DNA of 40,086 bases from a virus. Made by a program: the position numbers and the translations under genes. The notes under the pieces were generated by a model. That model made no database searches. It was not told the DNA's origin and worked only from the letters and a program-made list of their open reading frames with translations. The stretch lies in the IMG/VR virus record IMGVR_UViG_3300046169_000008, positions 1 through 40,086 of that record. The stretch is one strand, 5' to 3'. Position 1 is the stretch's first letter, and each line of letters begins with the position of its first letter. Shown here piece after piece: positions 22,106-28,885 of the stretch.

Positions 22106-22351
22106 ATGTACACCATCATCACTCGTGACCAATGTAACTTCTGTGACTCAGCCAAAGCCCTACTGAAAGGAGTAGGGCAGGGCTACACAGAGTACAACGT
22201 ACAAAGCCCTAGCTCTAAGTGGGTGCTGACCTTGTTAAAGCAAGCCGGACGTAAGACCGTACCTCAAATCTTTTCTTCTGACGGTACATACATTGGAGGT
22301 TACTCCGAACTGAAGAACTTGATTGGTGAACCAGAAGGGGTGCTAGAATGA
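22106..22351 (+). CDS. Glutaredoxin
   Basis: An 81-residue protein, MYTIITRDQCNFCDSAKALL, with a C-x2-C site (CNFC, 10-13), then TVPQIF (about 51-56) containing the cis-Pro and IGGYSEL with the GG glutathione-side motif. It most likely reduces the C-terminal Cys pair of the class II RNR encoded just upstream. Ribosome site AAGGAATAAGT; it ends ATGA into the next gene. Confidence 0.92.
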   Translation: MYTIITRDQCNFCDSAKALLKGVGQGYTEYNVQSPSSKWVLTLLKQAGRKTVPQIFSSDGTYIGGYSELKNLIGEPEGVLE

Positions 22352-22794
22352 GTGCTGTAAGGAAGACATTTAATCGTGCTTTGTATGAGGCCTACGATGC
22401 CCCTGCTCGTAATGCTCTTGTGTTCCACCTTGAGAGTAAGGGTCACACCATCGTTAACAACGAGGAGAACTACAACGTAGACGTAGTGTCCCAGAAGGGA
22501 GGGTACACTTACTACAATGAGGTCGAGGTCAAGACAGCATGGAAAGAAGACTGGCCTACACACTGGACTGAGATACGAATACCTGAACGGAAGCAACGTC
22601 TACTTGACAAACACGAGGGAGTGAATGGTGTTTTAAACTTCTACATCTTTCGTCCAGACTTTAAACAGGCATGGCGGATCAAGGACACACTGTTAAAACA
22701 AGACAGTTTAAAGGAGGCCAAAGGTAGGTACATCCAGAAGGGTGAGAAGTTCTTTCATATTCCTTACGTTGAAGCGGAGTTAATTAAACTATGA
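22348..22794 (+). CDS. Hypothetical protein, possible PD-(D/E)XK nuclease fold
   Basis: A 148-residue protein. YNVDVVSQKGGYTYYNEVEV followed by KTAW (about 43-66) places Asp, Glu-Val and Lys in the order D...E-x-K/V-x-K found in the nuclease superfamily, with hydrophobic strands on both sides. The rest is Trp- and Lys-rich. Nothing else identifies substrate. It lies between glutaredoxin and phoH in an overlapping chain. Nuclease call is tentative; the gene itself is secure. Confidence 0.6.
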   Translation: MSAVRKTFNRALYEAYDAPARNALVFHLESKGHTIVNNEENYNVDVVSQKGGYTYYNEVEVKTAWKEDWPTHWTEIRIPERKQRLLDKHEGVNGVLNFYIFRPDFKQAWRIKDTLLKQDSLKEAKGRYIQKGEKFFHIPYVEAELIKL

Positions 22795-23501
22795 ATAATG
22801 TTGAACCCCTAACAAAGCCTTCAAAGACACGGCGTAAAACAAACTACAAGGGGGCTAGTACTAAGAAAACATCTGGGTTAACACCTAGAACAGACAAACA
22901 AAAGGAGTTCATAGATGCCCTTTCGTCATCGAATCAAGTATTTGTTCTTGGTCCAGCTGGAACAGGTAAAACTTATGTCACGGCAACGGTGGCATCGGAC
23001 CTATATACGACTAAACAAATTGATAAAATCGTTATCACGAGGCCGCATGTGGCGGTGGGTAAAGAACTTGGTTTCCTGAAGGGTGACCTAGCAGAGAAGA
23101 CTATGCCTTGGGCTTTACCTGTACTGGATGTCTTAGAGAAACACTTAGGGAAGGGAACAGTTGAAACAGGTATCAAGAATGGCAACATTGAGATGGCACC
23201 TCTTGCACTTATGCGTGGGCGTAGCTTCGATAATGCCTTCATAATCGTAGATGAAACTCAGAACATAACCACACATGAGTTAAAGATGTTGCTTACTCGT
23301 GTTGGTTCTGAGTCAACCATTGTGCTTAATGGAGATGTCCAACAGTCAGACCTCAAAGAAGCTGACGGACTATCGAAGGTCATACACCTAGCCAAGAAAC
23401 ACATGCTCCCTGTACCTATCATTGAGTTTGGTGTGGATGACATTGTCAGGAGTGACATCTGTGCTCAATGGGTTAAGGTGTTTATGAAAGAAAACATCTA
23501 A
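22791..23501 (+). CDS. phoH: PhoH-like P-loop ATPase
   Basis: A 236-residue ATPase. Walker A LGPAGTGKT (53-61) and Walker B FIIVDETQN (150-158) are in PhoH order, with the ITRPHVAVGKELGFLKGD segment (82-99) typical of the family. The first 35 residues are basic. PhoH is a common marine phage marker of unsettled function; links to phosphate stress and RNA metabolism are reported in bacteria. It is the last gene of the forward block, ending 4 nt before the terminator region. Confidence 0.92.
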   Translation: MNNVEPLTKPSKTRRKTNYKGASTKKTSGLTPRTDKQKEFIDALSSSNQVFVLGPAGTGKTYVTATVASDLYTTKQIDKIVITRPHVAVGKELGFLKGDLAEKTMPWALPVLDVLEKHLGKGTVETGIKNGNIEMAPLALMRGRSFDNAFIIVDETQNITTHELKMLLTRVGSESTIVLNGDVQQSDLKEADGLSKVIHLAKKHMLPVPIIEFGVDDIVRSDICAQWVKVFMKENI

Positions 23502-23504
23502 ACA

Positions 23505-23546
23505 AAAAGAAACCCCCTTGGAAATACTCCTTGGGGGTTTTGTTTT
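23505..23546. terminator. Bidirectional intrinsic terminator between convergent blocks
   Basis: AAACCCCC (23510-23517) pairs with GGGGGTTT (23533-23540); the inner GG/CC also pair across a TT/TT bulge. On the forward strand it is followed by TTTTGTTTT, and on the reverse strand by TTTCTTTTTGTTT, so it can stop transcripts from both sides. It lies exactly between phoH and the last reverse gene. Confidence 0.88.
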
Positions 23547-23667
23547 AATAACCTTTAGATTTCTTTTTAGTAGACTTTTTCTTCTTAGGCTTCATGTCTG
23601 AGTCCTTCATAAGTTTTCCATTGGGCATGTAGTGGTATCCCTTAGGTGCTTTCTTTTTAGCTGGCAT
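23545..23667 (-). CDS. Tiny Lys-rich protein
   Basis: A 40-residue protein starting MPAKKKAPKGYHYMPNGKLM and ending in a lysine-rich tail (KPKKKKSTKKKSKGY). The start overlaps the previous stop as TAATG. The 'GYHYMPNGKLM' segment occurs in small basic proteins of marine phages in my recollection. Charge suggests nucleic-acid binding or packaging with DNA; function is unknown. Last gene of the reverse block, its stop is within the terminator. Confidence 0.62.
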   Translation of the reverse strand: MPAKKKAPKGYHYMPNGKLMKDSDMKPKKKKSTKKKSKGY

Positions 23668-23891
23668 TACTTCTTCCTCTTCTTTCCTGATGCAGTTGTG
23701 GACCAATTAACCCGCTTTGGTCCTGTCTTTTTAGCAGCCTCACTCTTGCTGATCTTACCAGCCACCTTCTTAGGGCGGCATGCTGGGTAACCCCTCTTAC
23801 TTTTAGTGGCTGACTTGCGACCACAGGCCTTACCTGTCTTTACATCACGCCAGTCTTCAGCAAACCACTTACCTAGTCCACCCTTAGCCAT
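23667..23891 (-). CDS. Small basic conserved protein
   Basis: A 74-residue protein: MAKGGLGKWFAEDWRDVKTG, then ACGRKSA and a RGYPACRP element with paired Cys. This pattern recurs in marine phages (I associate it with DUF5872, unverified). About one third of residues are Lys or Arg. Start and stop both overlap neighbours as TAATG. Function unknown; abundance in the late block and the charge suggest a virion or DNA-binding role. Confidence 0.72.
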   Translation of the reverse strand: MAKGGLGKWFAEDWRDVKTGKACGRKSATKSKRGYPACRPKKVAGKISKSEAAKKTGPKRVNWSTTASGKKRKK

Positions 23892-24064
23892 TATGATTTC
23901 CTCTTTACCCGATTATCTTTACCGGACCACTTACCACCCTTCTCTTTGTACCACTTAGAAGCCCAAGCATTCGCATAAGCTGACGGGTACACCTTGAATT
24001 TCTTCTTGGCAGCTGCCTTAGCACGTGACCATAGTGCCGGATTGGACGGTTTAGGACTAGCCAT
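23891..24064 (-). CDS. Small basic protein
   Basis: A 57-residue protein, MASPKPSNPALWSRAKAAAK, followed by VYPSAYANAWASKWYKEKGG (about 26-45). The 'PSAYAN-WA-KWYK' motif recurs in short marine-phage proteins. It is basic, with five Trp/Tyr-rich positions. Both gene junctions are TAATG. The reading frame is clean and fills what would otherwise be a gap. Function unknown. Confidence 0.72.
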   Translation of the reverse strand: MASPKPSNPALWSRAKAAAKKKFKVYPSAYANAWASKWYKEKGGKWSGKDNRVKRKS

Positions 24065-24252
24065 TATACACTCTCCCCTACTTTAAAACAATTTGGTTTA
24101 GCATAGATGCCATTGCTTATCAGTGTAGCAGCCATGTTAACTGCATCTTGCTCACACTCTAAACGGGTGTACCATAAGTTACTCTCGTTACCCATCGTAA
24201 TACAAGAGGAAGCGTCAAGGGTTTGACAAGCCATGACTACAGCTAACCACAT
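24064..24252 (-). CDS. Small secreted or membrane-anchored Cys protein
   Basis: A 62-residue protein, MWLAVVMACQTLDASSCITM and on, with a hydrophobic N-terminus (possible signal or lipobox-like LAVVMAC, Cys 9) and four Cys in total. I chose the ATG at 24252, which makes a TAATG junction; a GTG at 24258 is less likely. Cys at 9 with a short hydrophobic lead would fit a spanin-type outer-membrane lipoprotein, but the segment is short and this is uncertain. Confidence 0.58.
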   Translation of the reverse strand: MWLAVVMACQTLDASSCITMGNESNLWYTRLECEQDAVNMAATLISNGIYAKPNCFKVGESV

Positions 24253-24518
24253 TACCACTTAACCTTGTTAGCCCAGTAGGCAGCTGACATTTTACCCTTG
24301 GCAATGTTCTTGGCATGACGGGCCTTGAACGCCTTGTTACGGGCTGATCCATCAGGGCTACCCTTCACACCCTTTTGACCAAACCGGATAGTCTTGATCT
24401 TGTCGCCTTCCTTGGCTACTACAACATGGGACTTAGTAGCATGATTGGGTGTAGCCTTAGGTTTATTAAACCCTGATACGCCTGCTCGTTTTAACCGTGG
24501 ATCTTTTTCTTTAGCCAT
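24252..24518 (-). CDS. Conserved small basic protein
   Basis: An 88-residue protein. MAKEKDPRLKRAGVSGFNKP, then SHVVVAKEGDKIKTIRFGQK and a C-terminal RHAKNIAKGKMSAAYWANKV are highly typical of a family found in many marine phages, unnamed by me. Net charge is strongly positive. Both ends are TAATG junctions. Likely a virion or DNA-associated protein, by charge and position. Confidence 0.75.
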   Translation of the reverse strand: MAKEKDPRLKRAGVSGFNKPKATPNHATKSHVVVAKEGDKIKTIRFGQKGVKGSPDGSARNKAFKARHAKNIAKGKMSAAYWANKVKW

Positions 24519-24874
24519 TACTCCATACCACCTTTCATATCCCTGTGGTCCCTGCCAATGTACTTGAGGTCATTCTCAATGACAGCTACACGCTGTTTAA
24601 TTTTGTTAACTTCGTTGATGGTCCTAGACATACTCGCAAGTTCATCCCAGATGTCATCTATCTCGTCCCATAGATTTTCAAGCTCCATCGAGTTGTCCAG
24701 AACGTCACGCTTTAGGTTTACACTATCCTCGATAGCCATACGAGAACCTAGCTGACTAACAGTCTCCTCTAAGTTGGAGATAGTAGCAGACTGTTGAGAC
24801 ACCCACCACACACCACCTGAGAGTTGTACTGCCATAGCTAGGACTAAGGCTATAGGAAGTTTTATATTATCCAT
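24518..24874 (-). CDS. Membrane-anchored coiled-coil protein
   Basis: A 118-residue protein with one hydrophobic helix (LPIALVLAMAVQLSGGVWWV, 6-25) then a long coiled coil with heptads (NLEETVSQLGSRMA...). The layout, an N-terminal anchor and a long periplasmic helix, fits an inner-membrane spanin or a holin partner. It resembles the neighbouring 81-residue protein in layout, as if the two were partners. No catalytic residues. TAATG at both ends. Confidence 0.6.
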   Translation of the reverse strand: MDNIKLPIALVLAMAVQLSGGVWWVSQQSATISNLEETVSQLGSRMAIEDSVNLKRDVLDNSMELENLWDEIDDIWDELASMSRTINEVNKIKQRVAVIENDLKYIGRDHRDMKGGME

Positions 24875-25119
24875 TAGTCATTATCCCTACTAGATTCCAT
24901 CATTTCACGTATTGACTTTATATTCTCATCCATACGACCCAGAGTTACAGCCTGAGACTGCATGATAGTTGTCAAGTTATTTAACCTAGTCTCATGTTTA
25001 CTTATGTCACGAGCATTCAGGTCAATAGCACTAGCTAGGCTAGAGACATACCACACCAAAGCACCCGTCTGAAACAAGATGCCTACAAGGAATGTAATTG
25101 ATATATTCTTATCTTTCAT
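24874..25119 (-). CDS. Small membrane-anchored coiled-coil protein
   Basis: An 81-residue protein: one hydrophobic helix (ISITFLVGILFQTGALVWYV, about 6-25), then a helical region (DISKHETRLNNLTTIMQSQA) ending SSRDND. I use the ATG at 25119, 1 nt after the previous stop, since the longer frame would lie inside the upstream gene. Like its neighbour, probably in the inner membrane with a periplasmic coil. It could be part of the lysis set. Confidence 0.62.
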   Translation of the reverse strand: MKDKNISITFLVGILFQTGALVWYVSSLASAIDLNARDISKHETRLNNLTTIMQSQAVTLGRMDENIKSIREMMESSRDND

Positions 25120-25120
25120 C

Positions 25121-25543
25121 TTACTTAGCAAACCCCGCACCAAAATATAATCCAACGATAGCTGACACAATGTGTGTGTCCAGCGGTGTGATGACGAACC
25201 CTTGGGCAGACTGCCATACAATCTGCTTGTCAGGTCCAAACAGGAAGTTCCAGAAACCACCTTGTACTTCTGTGTACCCTACAAACACGGGTACTTCTGG
25301 ATACCACACAGCTACTAGCTTAGGTAGTACGATGATTGAAGTTACAGCTGAGAGTGCTATGATCCTACGTGTCCACGCAAAGTGTTTGTCTTTTGATCCA
25401 TACTCTCTGGCTGTGTTAGTTGCTCCTATGAGCATTGCTTGTTGTTCAGCCTTGTTCTTGTTGCTCTGACCCCAGATAGACATGACACCACCGAGGATCG
25501 TGGAGAAAAGCATAGTGATTAATTCTAAAGGGAGTCCGAACAT
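25121..25543 (-). CDS. Multi-span membrane protein, holin candidate
   Basis: A 140-residue protein with three probable membrane helices: about 6-25 (LELITMLFSTILGGVMSIWG), 61-81 (IIALSAVTSIIVLPKLVAVW) and 122-139. It is located between a virion gene and the small coiled-coil membrane proteins, near the lysozyme-like gene, as expected for a holin. No family match that I can name, so holin is inference from topology and neighbourhood. Confidence 0.6.
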   Translation of the reverse strand: MFGLPLELITMLFSTILGGVMSIWGQSNKNKAEQQAMLIGATNTAREYGSKDKHFAWTRRIIALSAVTSIIVLPKLVAVWYPEVPVFVGYTEVQGGFWNFLFGPDKQIVWQSAQGFVITPLDTHIVSAIVGLYFGAGFAK

Positions 25544-26334
25544 TATACTTTACCTAAGTTAATAACCATCTCTGTTTCGAATGGCTTACCTTCTTCTTTT
25601 AAGGACTCTTGTTTTGCGTAACCAATAAGTGAAGCTGCCTCAACGGGATTAGAGATAGAAGCTGTTAAAATTTCAAGGGCTTTCTTGTCATCCCCTGCCT
25701 TCTTAGCCTGCCAGTACGCTTCCCTTTTCTTACCTTTATTAAAATTGTATGTGTTACGAATTATGACATTACCTTCTTCACCTACAGAAAAGTTAAGACC
25801 TCCAAGTGTCCGAGCCAGACGTAGATCTGGGTTAAATAAACCAGACAAGGGACCACTCTTTAAAACATCTTGTTCAGAAGTTCCAAAGTCGCCATAGTCT
25901 AGGCTACTACGTCCTTCTGCTTGAGCTTTTGCTACTGCCTTCTTTAAAGTTTCAATGTCAGTATCGTTTAGATCGTCTTGAGTGAACTCACCACCAGCAT
26001 TTAGAAGGTTGCCAGCAAAGAACCTAAACTCAGATGTACCAAAGTCTGATATGACATCAGTTACTTTGGAGACACCTTCTGTTAACACATCTAAAGGGGA
26101 TGTTACTTCCCCAACGGCTTCACTGACTTGAGATGCTGAAGGTAAACTCTCTATTGCATCTGCTGCAAACTCAGCACCGGAAGACATCAGTTGACTTGCC
26201 TGATCTACTACACTTTGTAAGATGTTGCCACCTTCTTGAACTACATCCTCTACAGTTTCCTGAATAACTCCAGCTGTCTCTTGAGCTACGCTTGTCGCTT
26301 TAGCAGGTTTATCTTTATCCCAGAAGTTAGCCAT
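25543..26334 (-). CDS. Virion-associated protein with shared NFW-KDKPA N-terminus
   Basis: A 263-residue protein. It starts MANFWDKDKPAKA, nearly the same as the lysozyme-like protein upstream (NNFWEKDKPASA). The middle is Ala/Val/Ser-rich and helical; the last third (KKREAYWQAKKAGDDKKALE, then NPVEAASLIGYAKQESL) has TPR-like helices. No enzyme motif recognised. The shared leader and the gene chain suggest that both proteins go to the same place, probably the virion. TAATG junctions at both ends. Confidence 0.65.
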   Translation of the reverse strand: MANFWDKDKPAKATSVAQETAGVIQETVEDVVQEGGNILQSVVDQASQLMSSGAEFAADAIESLPSASQVSEAVGEVTSPLDVLTEGVSKVTDVISDFGTSEFRFFAGNLLNAGGEFTQDDLNDTDIETLKKAVAKAQAEGRSSLDYGDFGTSEQDVLKSGPLSGLFNPDLRLARTLGGLNFSVGEEGNVIIRNTYNFNKGKKREAYWQAKKAGDDKKALEILTASISNPVEAASLIGYAKQESLKEEGKPFETEMVINLGKV

Positions 26335-26873
26335 TAGTTCCCAATCTCCCCAATAACCTTATCAAGGGTAGAGTTATCTACATACTTGAAGCCTTCCCAA
26401 ACAGACCTTAGGTTAGCACGTTTACCTGCACTGTCTTTTCCACGGCTTACAGCATCCCTTGCTAAATACAGGAATATATCGTCCTGTGTCTTCTTGTTGA
26501 ATACTGTATCAGCTGGTAGACCCATAGCCTTAACTGCGTTACGTAAGGTAGTACCTACGATCTGGTACTTACCCATAGGGGTAGAGGTGAGACCTTTCTT
26601 GTAAGCCTCAGTCTGCTTACCTAAACGAGGCTTGACGTACCTCCCGTACTCTCCAGATGGTTGAGAGAAGTCTATCAGTTCACCAACAGTCTTGGTTGAT
26701 ACTTGATAGCCTTTAAAGGGTGTATCCTTTGCCTCAAAGTTTCCGTAAAGAGTATCATAAGAACCAGCCTCTACTTTTTCAAGTGTTTGTTGAGTAGTGG
26801 ACTCAGGTTCTAGACTAGCCTCAACAACAGGAGCACTAGCAGGTTTATCCTTTTCCCAGAAGTTATTAGACAT
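26334..26873 (-). CDS. Lysozyme-like (transglycosylase type) virion protein
   Basis: A 179-residue protein. After the NNFWEKDKPASA leader (2-13) the core contains GELIDFSQPSGEYGRYVKPR, STPMGKYQIVGTTLRNAVKA and DDIFLYLARDA, the layout of phage lysozyme-like or lambda-R-type (GH104) lytic transglycosylases. Likely the catalytic Glu is in SGEYG. It either opens peptidoglycan during DNA entry or acts at lysis. The start at 26873 is 4 nt after the upstream stop; a longer frame to 27071 lies inside the previous gene. Confidence 0.75.
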   Translation of the reverse strand: MSNNFWEKDKPASAPVVEASLEPESTTQQTLEKVEAGSYDTLYGNFEAKDTPFKGYQVSTKTVGELIDFSQPSGEYGRYVKPRLGKQTEAYKKGLTSTPMGKYQIVGTTLRNAVKAMGLPADTVFNKKTQDDIFLYLARDAVSRGKDSAGKRANLRSVWEGFKYVDNSTLDKVIGEIGN

Positions 26874-26877
26874 TGCT

Positions 26878-28884
26878 TCACTCACTTTTAATTCTAACTG
26901 TTTTGGTGGGGTCACCAGAAGCAATGTAATGAGCACCAACAGGAACCATAGAATATGCTTCTTCATTCGAAATACTCCAAGGGTTGTCAAACGTCCCCTG
27001 TTCAGGGCGTGGACTTGTTTGTGTTTCAGATGATACAGTAGTAGTGTTTTCATCAAGGGCATTCGGTCCAATGTCTATCTTTAATTTAGCTGCACTATCT
27101 TTAAAGAACTTCAACCGTTCAGGAATACCTGCAACCTGAGAGTACTTTCCTGACATACCTTTCCACAGTGAGCTATTAAGTACCTCAGTAGCAGCCTCAA
27201 AATCACTATAAGACTGTCTATCAAACTCGATCTTTCCTTGACTTGCAAGACGGTTTTTAAGAAGTGTCCGTGCAGAAGCCCCTTCCTTCCACATAGCCTC
27301 AAAGTCACCACCGTAGTAGGTAGAAGCGACAGCTGCTAACTGTTGAAATACAGGATCATCTGTGTTAGTGAGGACAAACTTACCTGTTTCCATGTCAATA
27401 CCAATACCGGGTATTGTCTGTACACGACCAGCTGCAATACGTCCAAAGAGTGCTTGGTTATGTTGTAGTGCAGCACCCATTTGTGCTCGTAAGTTAGCTG
27501 CGATACGACCACTCTCTCCACCAGCTGCCTCAAGGGCTGCAAGACTATTTAGATTGTTGTTAGAAAACAAGCTATCCATGTACTTAGTAGACTGCTGGTC
27601 GTTTTGAGTGAGGGAGTAAGCTAAAGATGTCACACTAGAAGCATAGGCATTGACTGCCTCTGGGGTTGTGAGACCATTCTTAGGTAAAGATTGAATGACG
27701 CCACTGTGATAGGTCATGCTTCTTGCCTGTCTTACCAGATTTCTTTCTGAGAAAGCAGCGGCTACTTCTGGAGGAAATACTACATCAGCTGGAGGGACTG
27801 GAACAAGACCGTTATCACCAGATAATGCAGCACCACTAGGGGATACTCCCATCAATTCAAGAACAACTGGGTCTGGGTTCAATGATTTGTAGTCAACTGT
27901 CTCTGGCGTGTAGTCAGAAGCTATAGCAGCTTTTAAATCGTCTGTAGCATTCGCTGCAATTTGTGCCATAACTGCTGGGTCTTTAAATGCCAATGCTGCA
28001 AGAGGGGAGCCACCATCCTTCAAGGCAATCTGAGCCATTAAAGTAGTAGCAGCTTCTGTTGCTCCCTTCATGTCGTAGTCCTGTAAGGCTTCAAAGGTTG
28101 CATCAATTGCGTCCAATCGACCCTTCATTATCTCCCATCTCTCTTGGGCTTCTTGACCAGCTGGCTTCTGGAAAGCAGGTTGAGATTTAAGAAGTACAAA
28201 AGCATCCCTCATCTGTTGTAAGCTACGTATATCGAAGTTGCCGCCAGCTTGTTCAACACGAAGGGCTGCACTTACTGTAGCTGTAAAACTGTCAAGTGTC
28301 TTGATGTTCTGATCGTAACCAGTATTCCAGTCGATGTTGCCTTGGAGTGTACCCGCATTGGTTGCTACTTGAAAGGCTGAGTAAGTTTCTACTGCTCGTT
28401 GAGCAGCCACTTCATTAGAGATAGTCTCCCCGTTAGCCTTGGCTTTCTCTAGTTCTTGCTGGATGTACCCTGCTTGGAAGGCCGCAGAGTTTTGATTAAA
28501 CTGGTCTATCTTAATATCAACTAGAGACGGTGCTTGCTTAGGGACAATGTAAGGGTCTGTGCCAATTGTTTGAATAACGAGAGCCTTTTCTTCGTCATTC
28601 ATGGAGAGTGTAGCAAATACTGATCCGTACTTTAGGGCCAAATCTTCAGTACTCATTCCTTTGCTTTTATCTTGCTGGGCATTTCTTAACTCAGTTTTAA
28701 ATGTAGCAGAATCCCTGTCGGATTGAGTAGCTTTAGCAGGCGTGGTTTGTGCACTAGCAAAGGAAGCCCCAACATCTAACAAACCACCTACAACACCCGC
28801 AGCAATTGAGGTGTTAGATACTTGAGTAACTGGTTGAGGTGCGGCGGCTGCACCAGATACATTTTGATCTAGGGTAAATGGCAT
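26878..28884 (-). CDS. Internal virion protein
   Basis: A 668-residue protein, MPFTLDQNVSGAAAAPQPVT at the start, then mostly long helices rich in Ala, Gln and Ser. It follows the giant core protein and precedes the lysozyme-like gene, the place of a T7 gp15-type ejection protein. I use the ATG at 28884, with AAGGAG 6-7 nt upstream; the longer frame would overlap the previous gene. No catalytic motif. The role is inferred from size, composition and order. Confidence 0.72.
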   Translation of the reverse strand: MPFTLDQNVSGAAAAPQPVTQVSNTSIAAGVVGGLLDVGASFASAQTTPAKATQSDRDSATFKTELRNAQQDKSKGMSTEDLALKYGSVFATLSMNDEEKALVIQTIGTDPYIVPKQAPSLVDIKIDQFNQNSAAFQAGYIQQELEKAKANGETISNEVAAQRAVETYSAFQVATNAGTLQGNIDWNTGYDQNIKTLDSFTATVSAALRVEQAGGNFDIRSLQQMRDAFVLLKSQPAFQKPAGQEAQERWEIMKGRLDAIDATFEALQDYDMKGATEAATTLMAQIALKDGGSPLAALAFKDPAVMAQIAANATDDLKAAIASDYTPETVDYKSLNPDPVVLELMGVSPSGAALSGDNGLVPVPPADVVFPPEVAAAFSERNLVRQARSMTYHSGVIQSLPKNGLTTPEAVNAYASSVTSLAYSLTQNDQQSTKYMDSLFSNNNLNSLAALEAAGGESGRIAANLRAQMGAALQHNQALFGRIAAGRVQTIPGIGIDMETGKFVLTNTDDPVFQQLAAVASTYYGGDFEAMWKEGASARTLLKNRLASQGKIEFDRQSYSDFEAATEVLNSSLWKGMSGKYSQVAGIPERLKFFKDSAAKLKIDIGPNALDENTTTVSSETQTSPRPEQGTFDNPWSISNEEAYSMVPVGAHYIASGDPTKTVRIKSE

Positions 28885-28885
28885 C

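Noticed and set aside
24063-24091. Reverse promoter with TATAAT at 24063-24068
   Set aside because: The -10 is perfect and preceded by GTG, but the -35 (TTGTTT) is poor and the -10 overlaps a gene start in a TAATG junction; kept only as a weak possibility.
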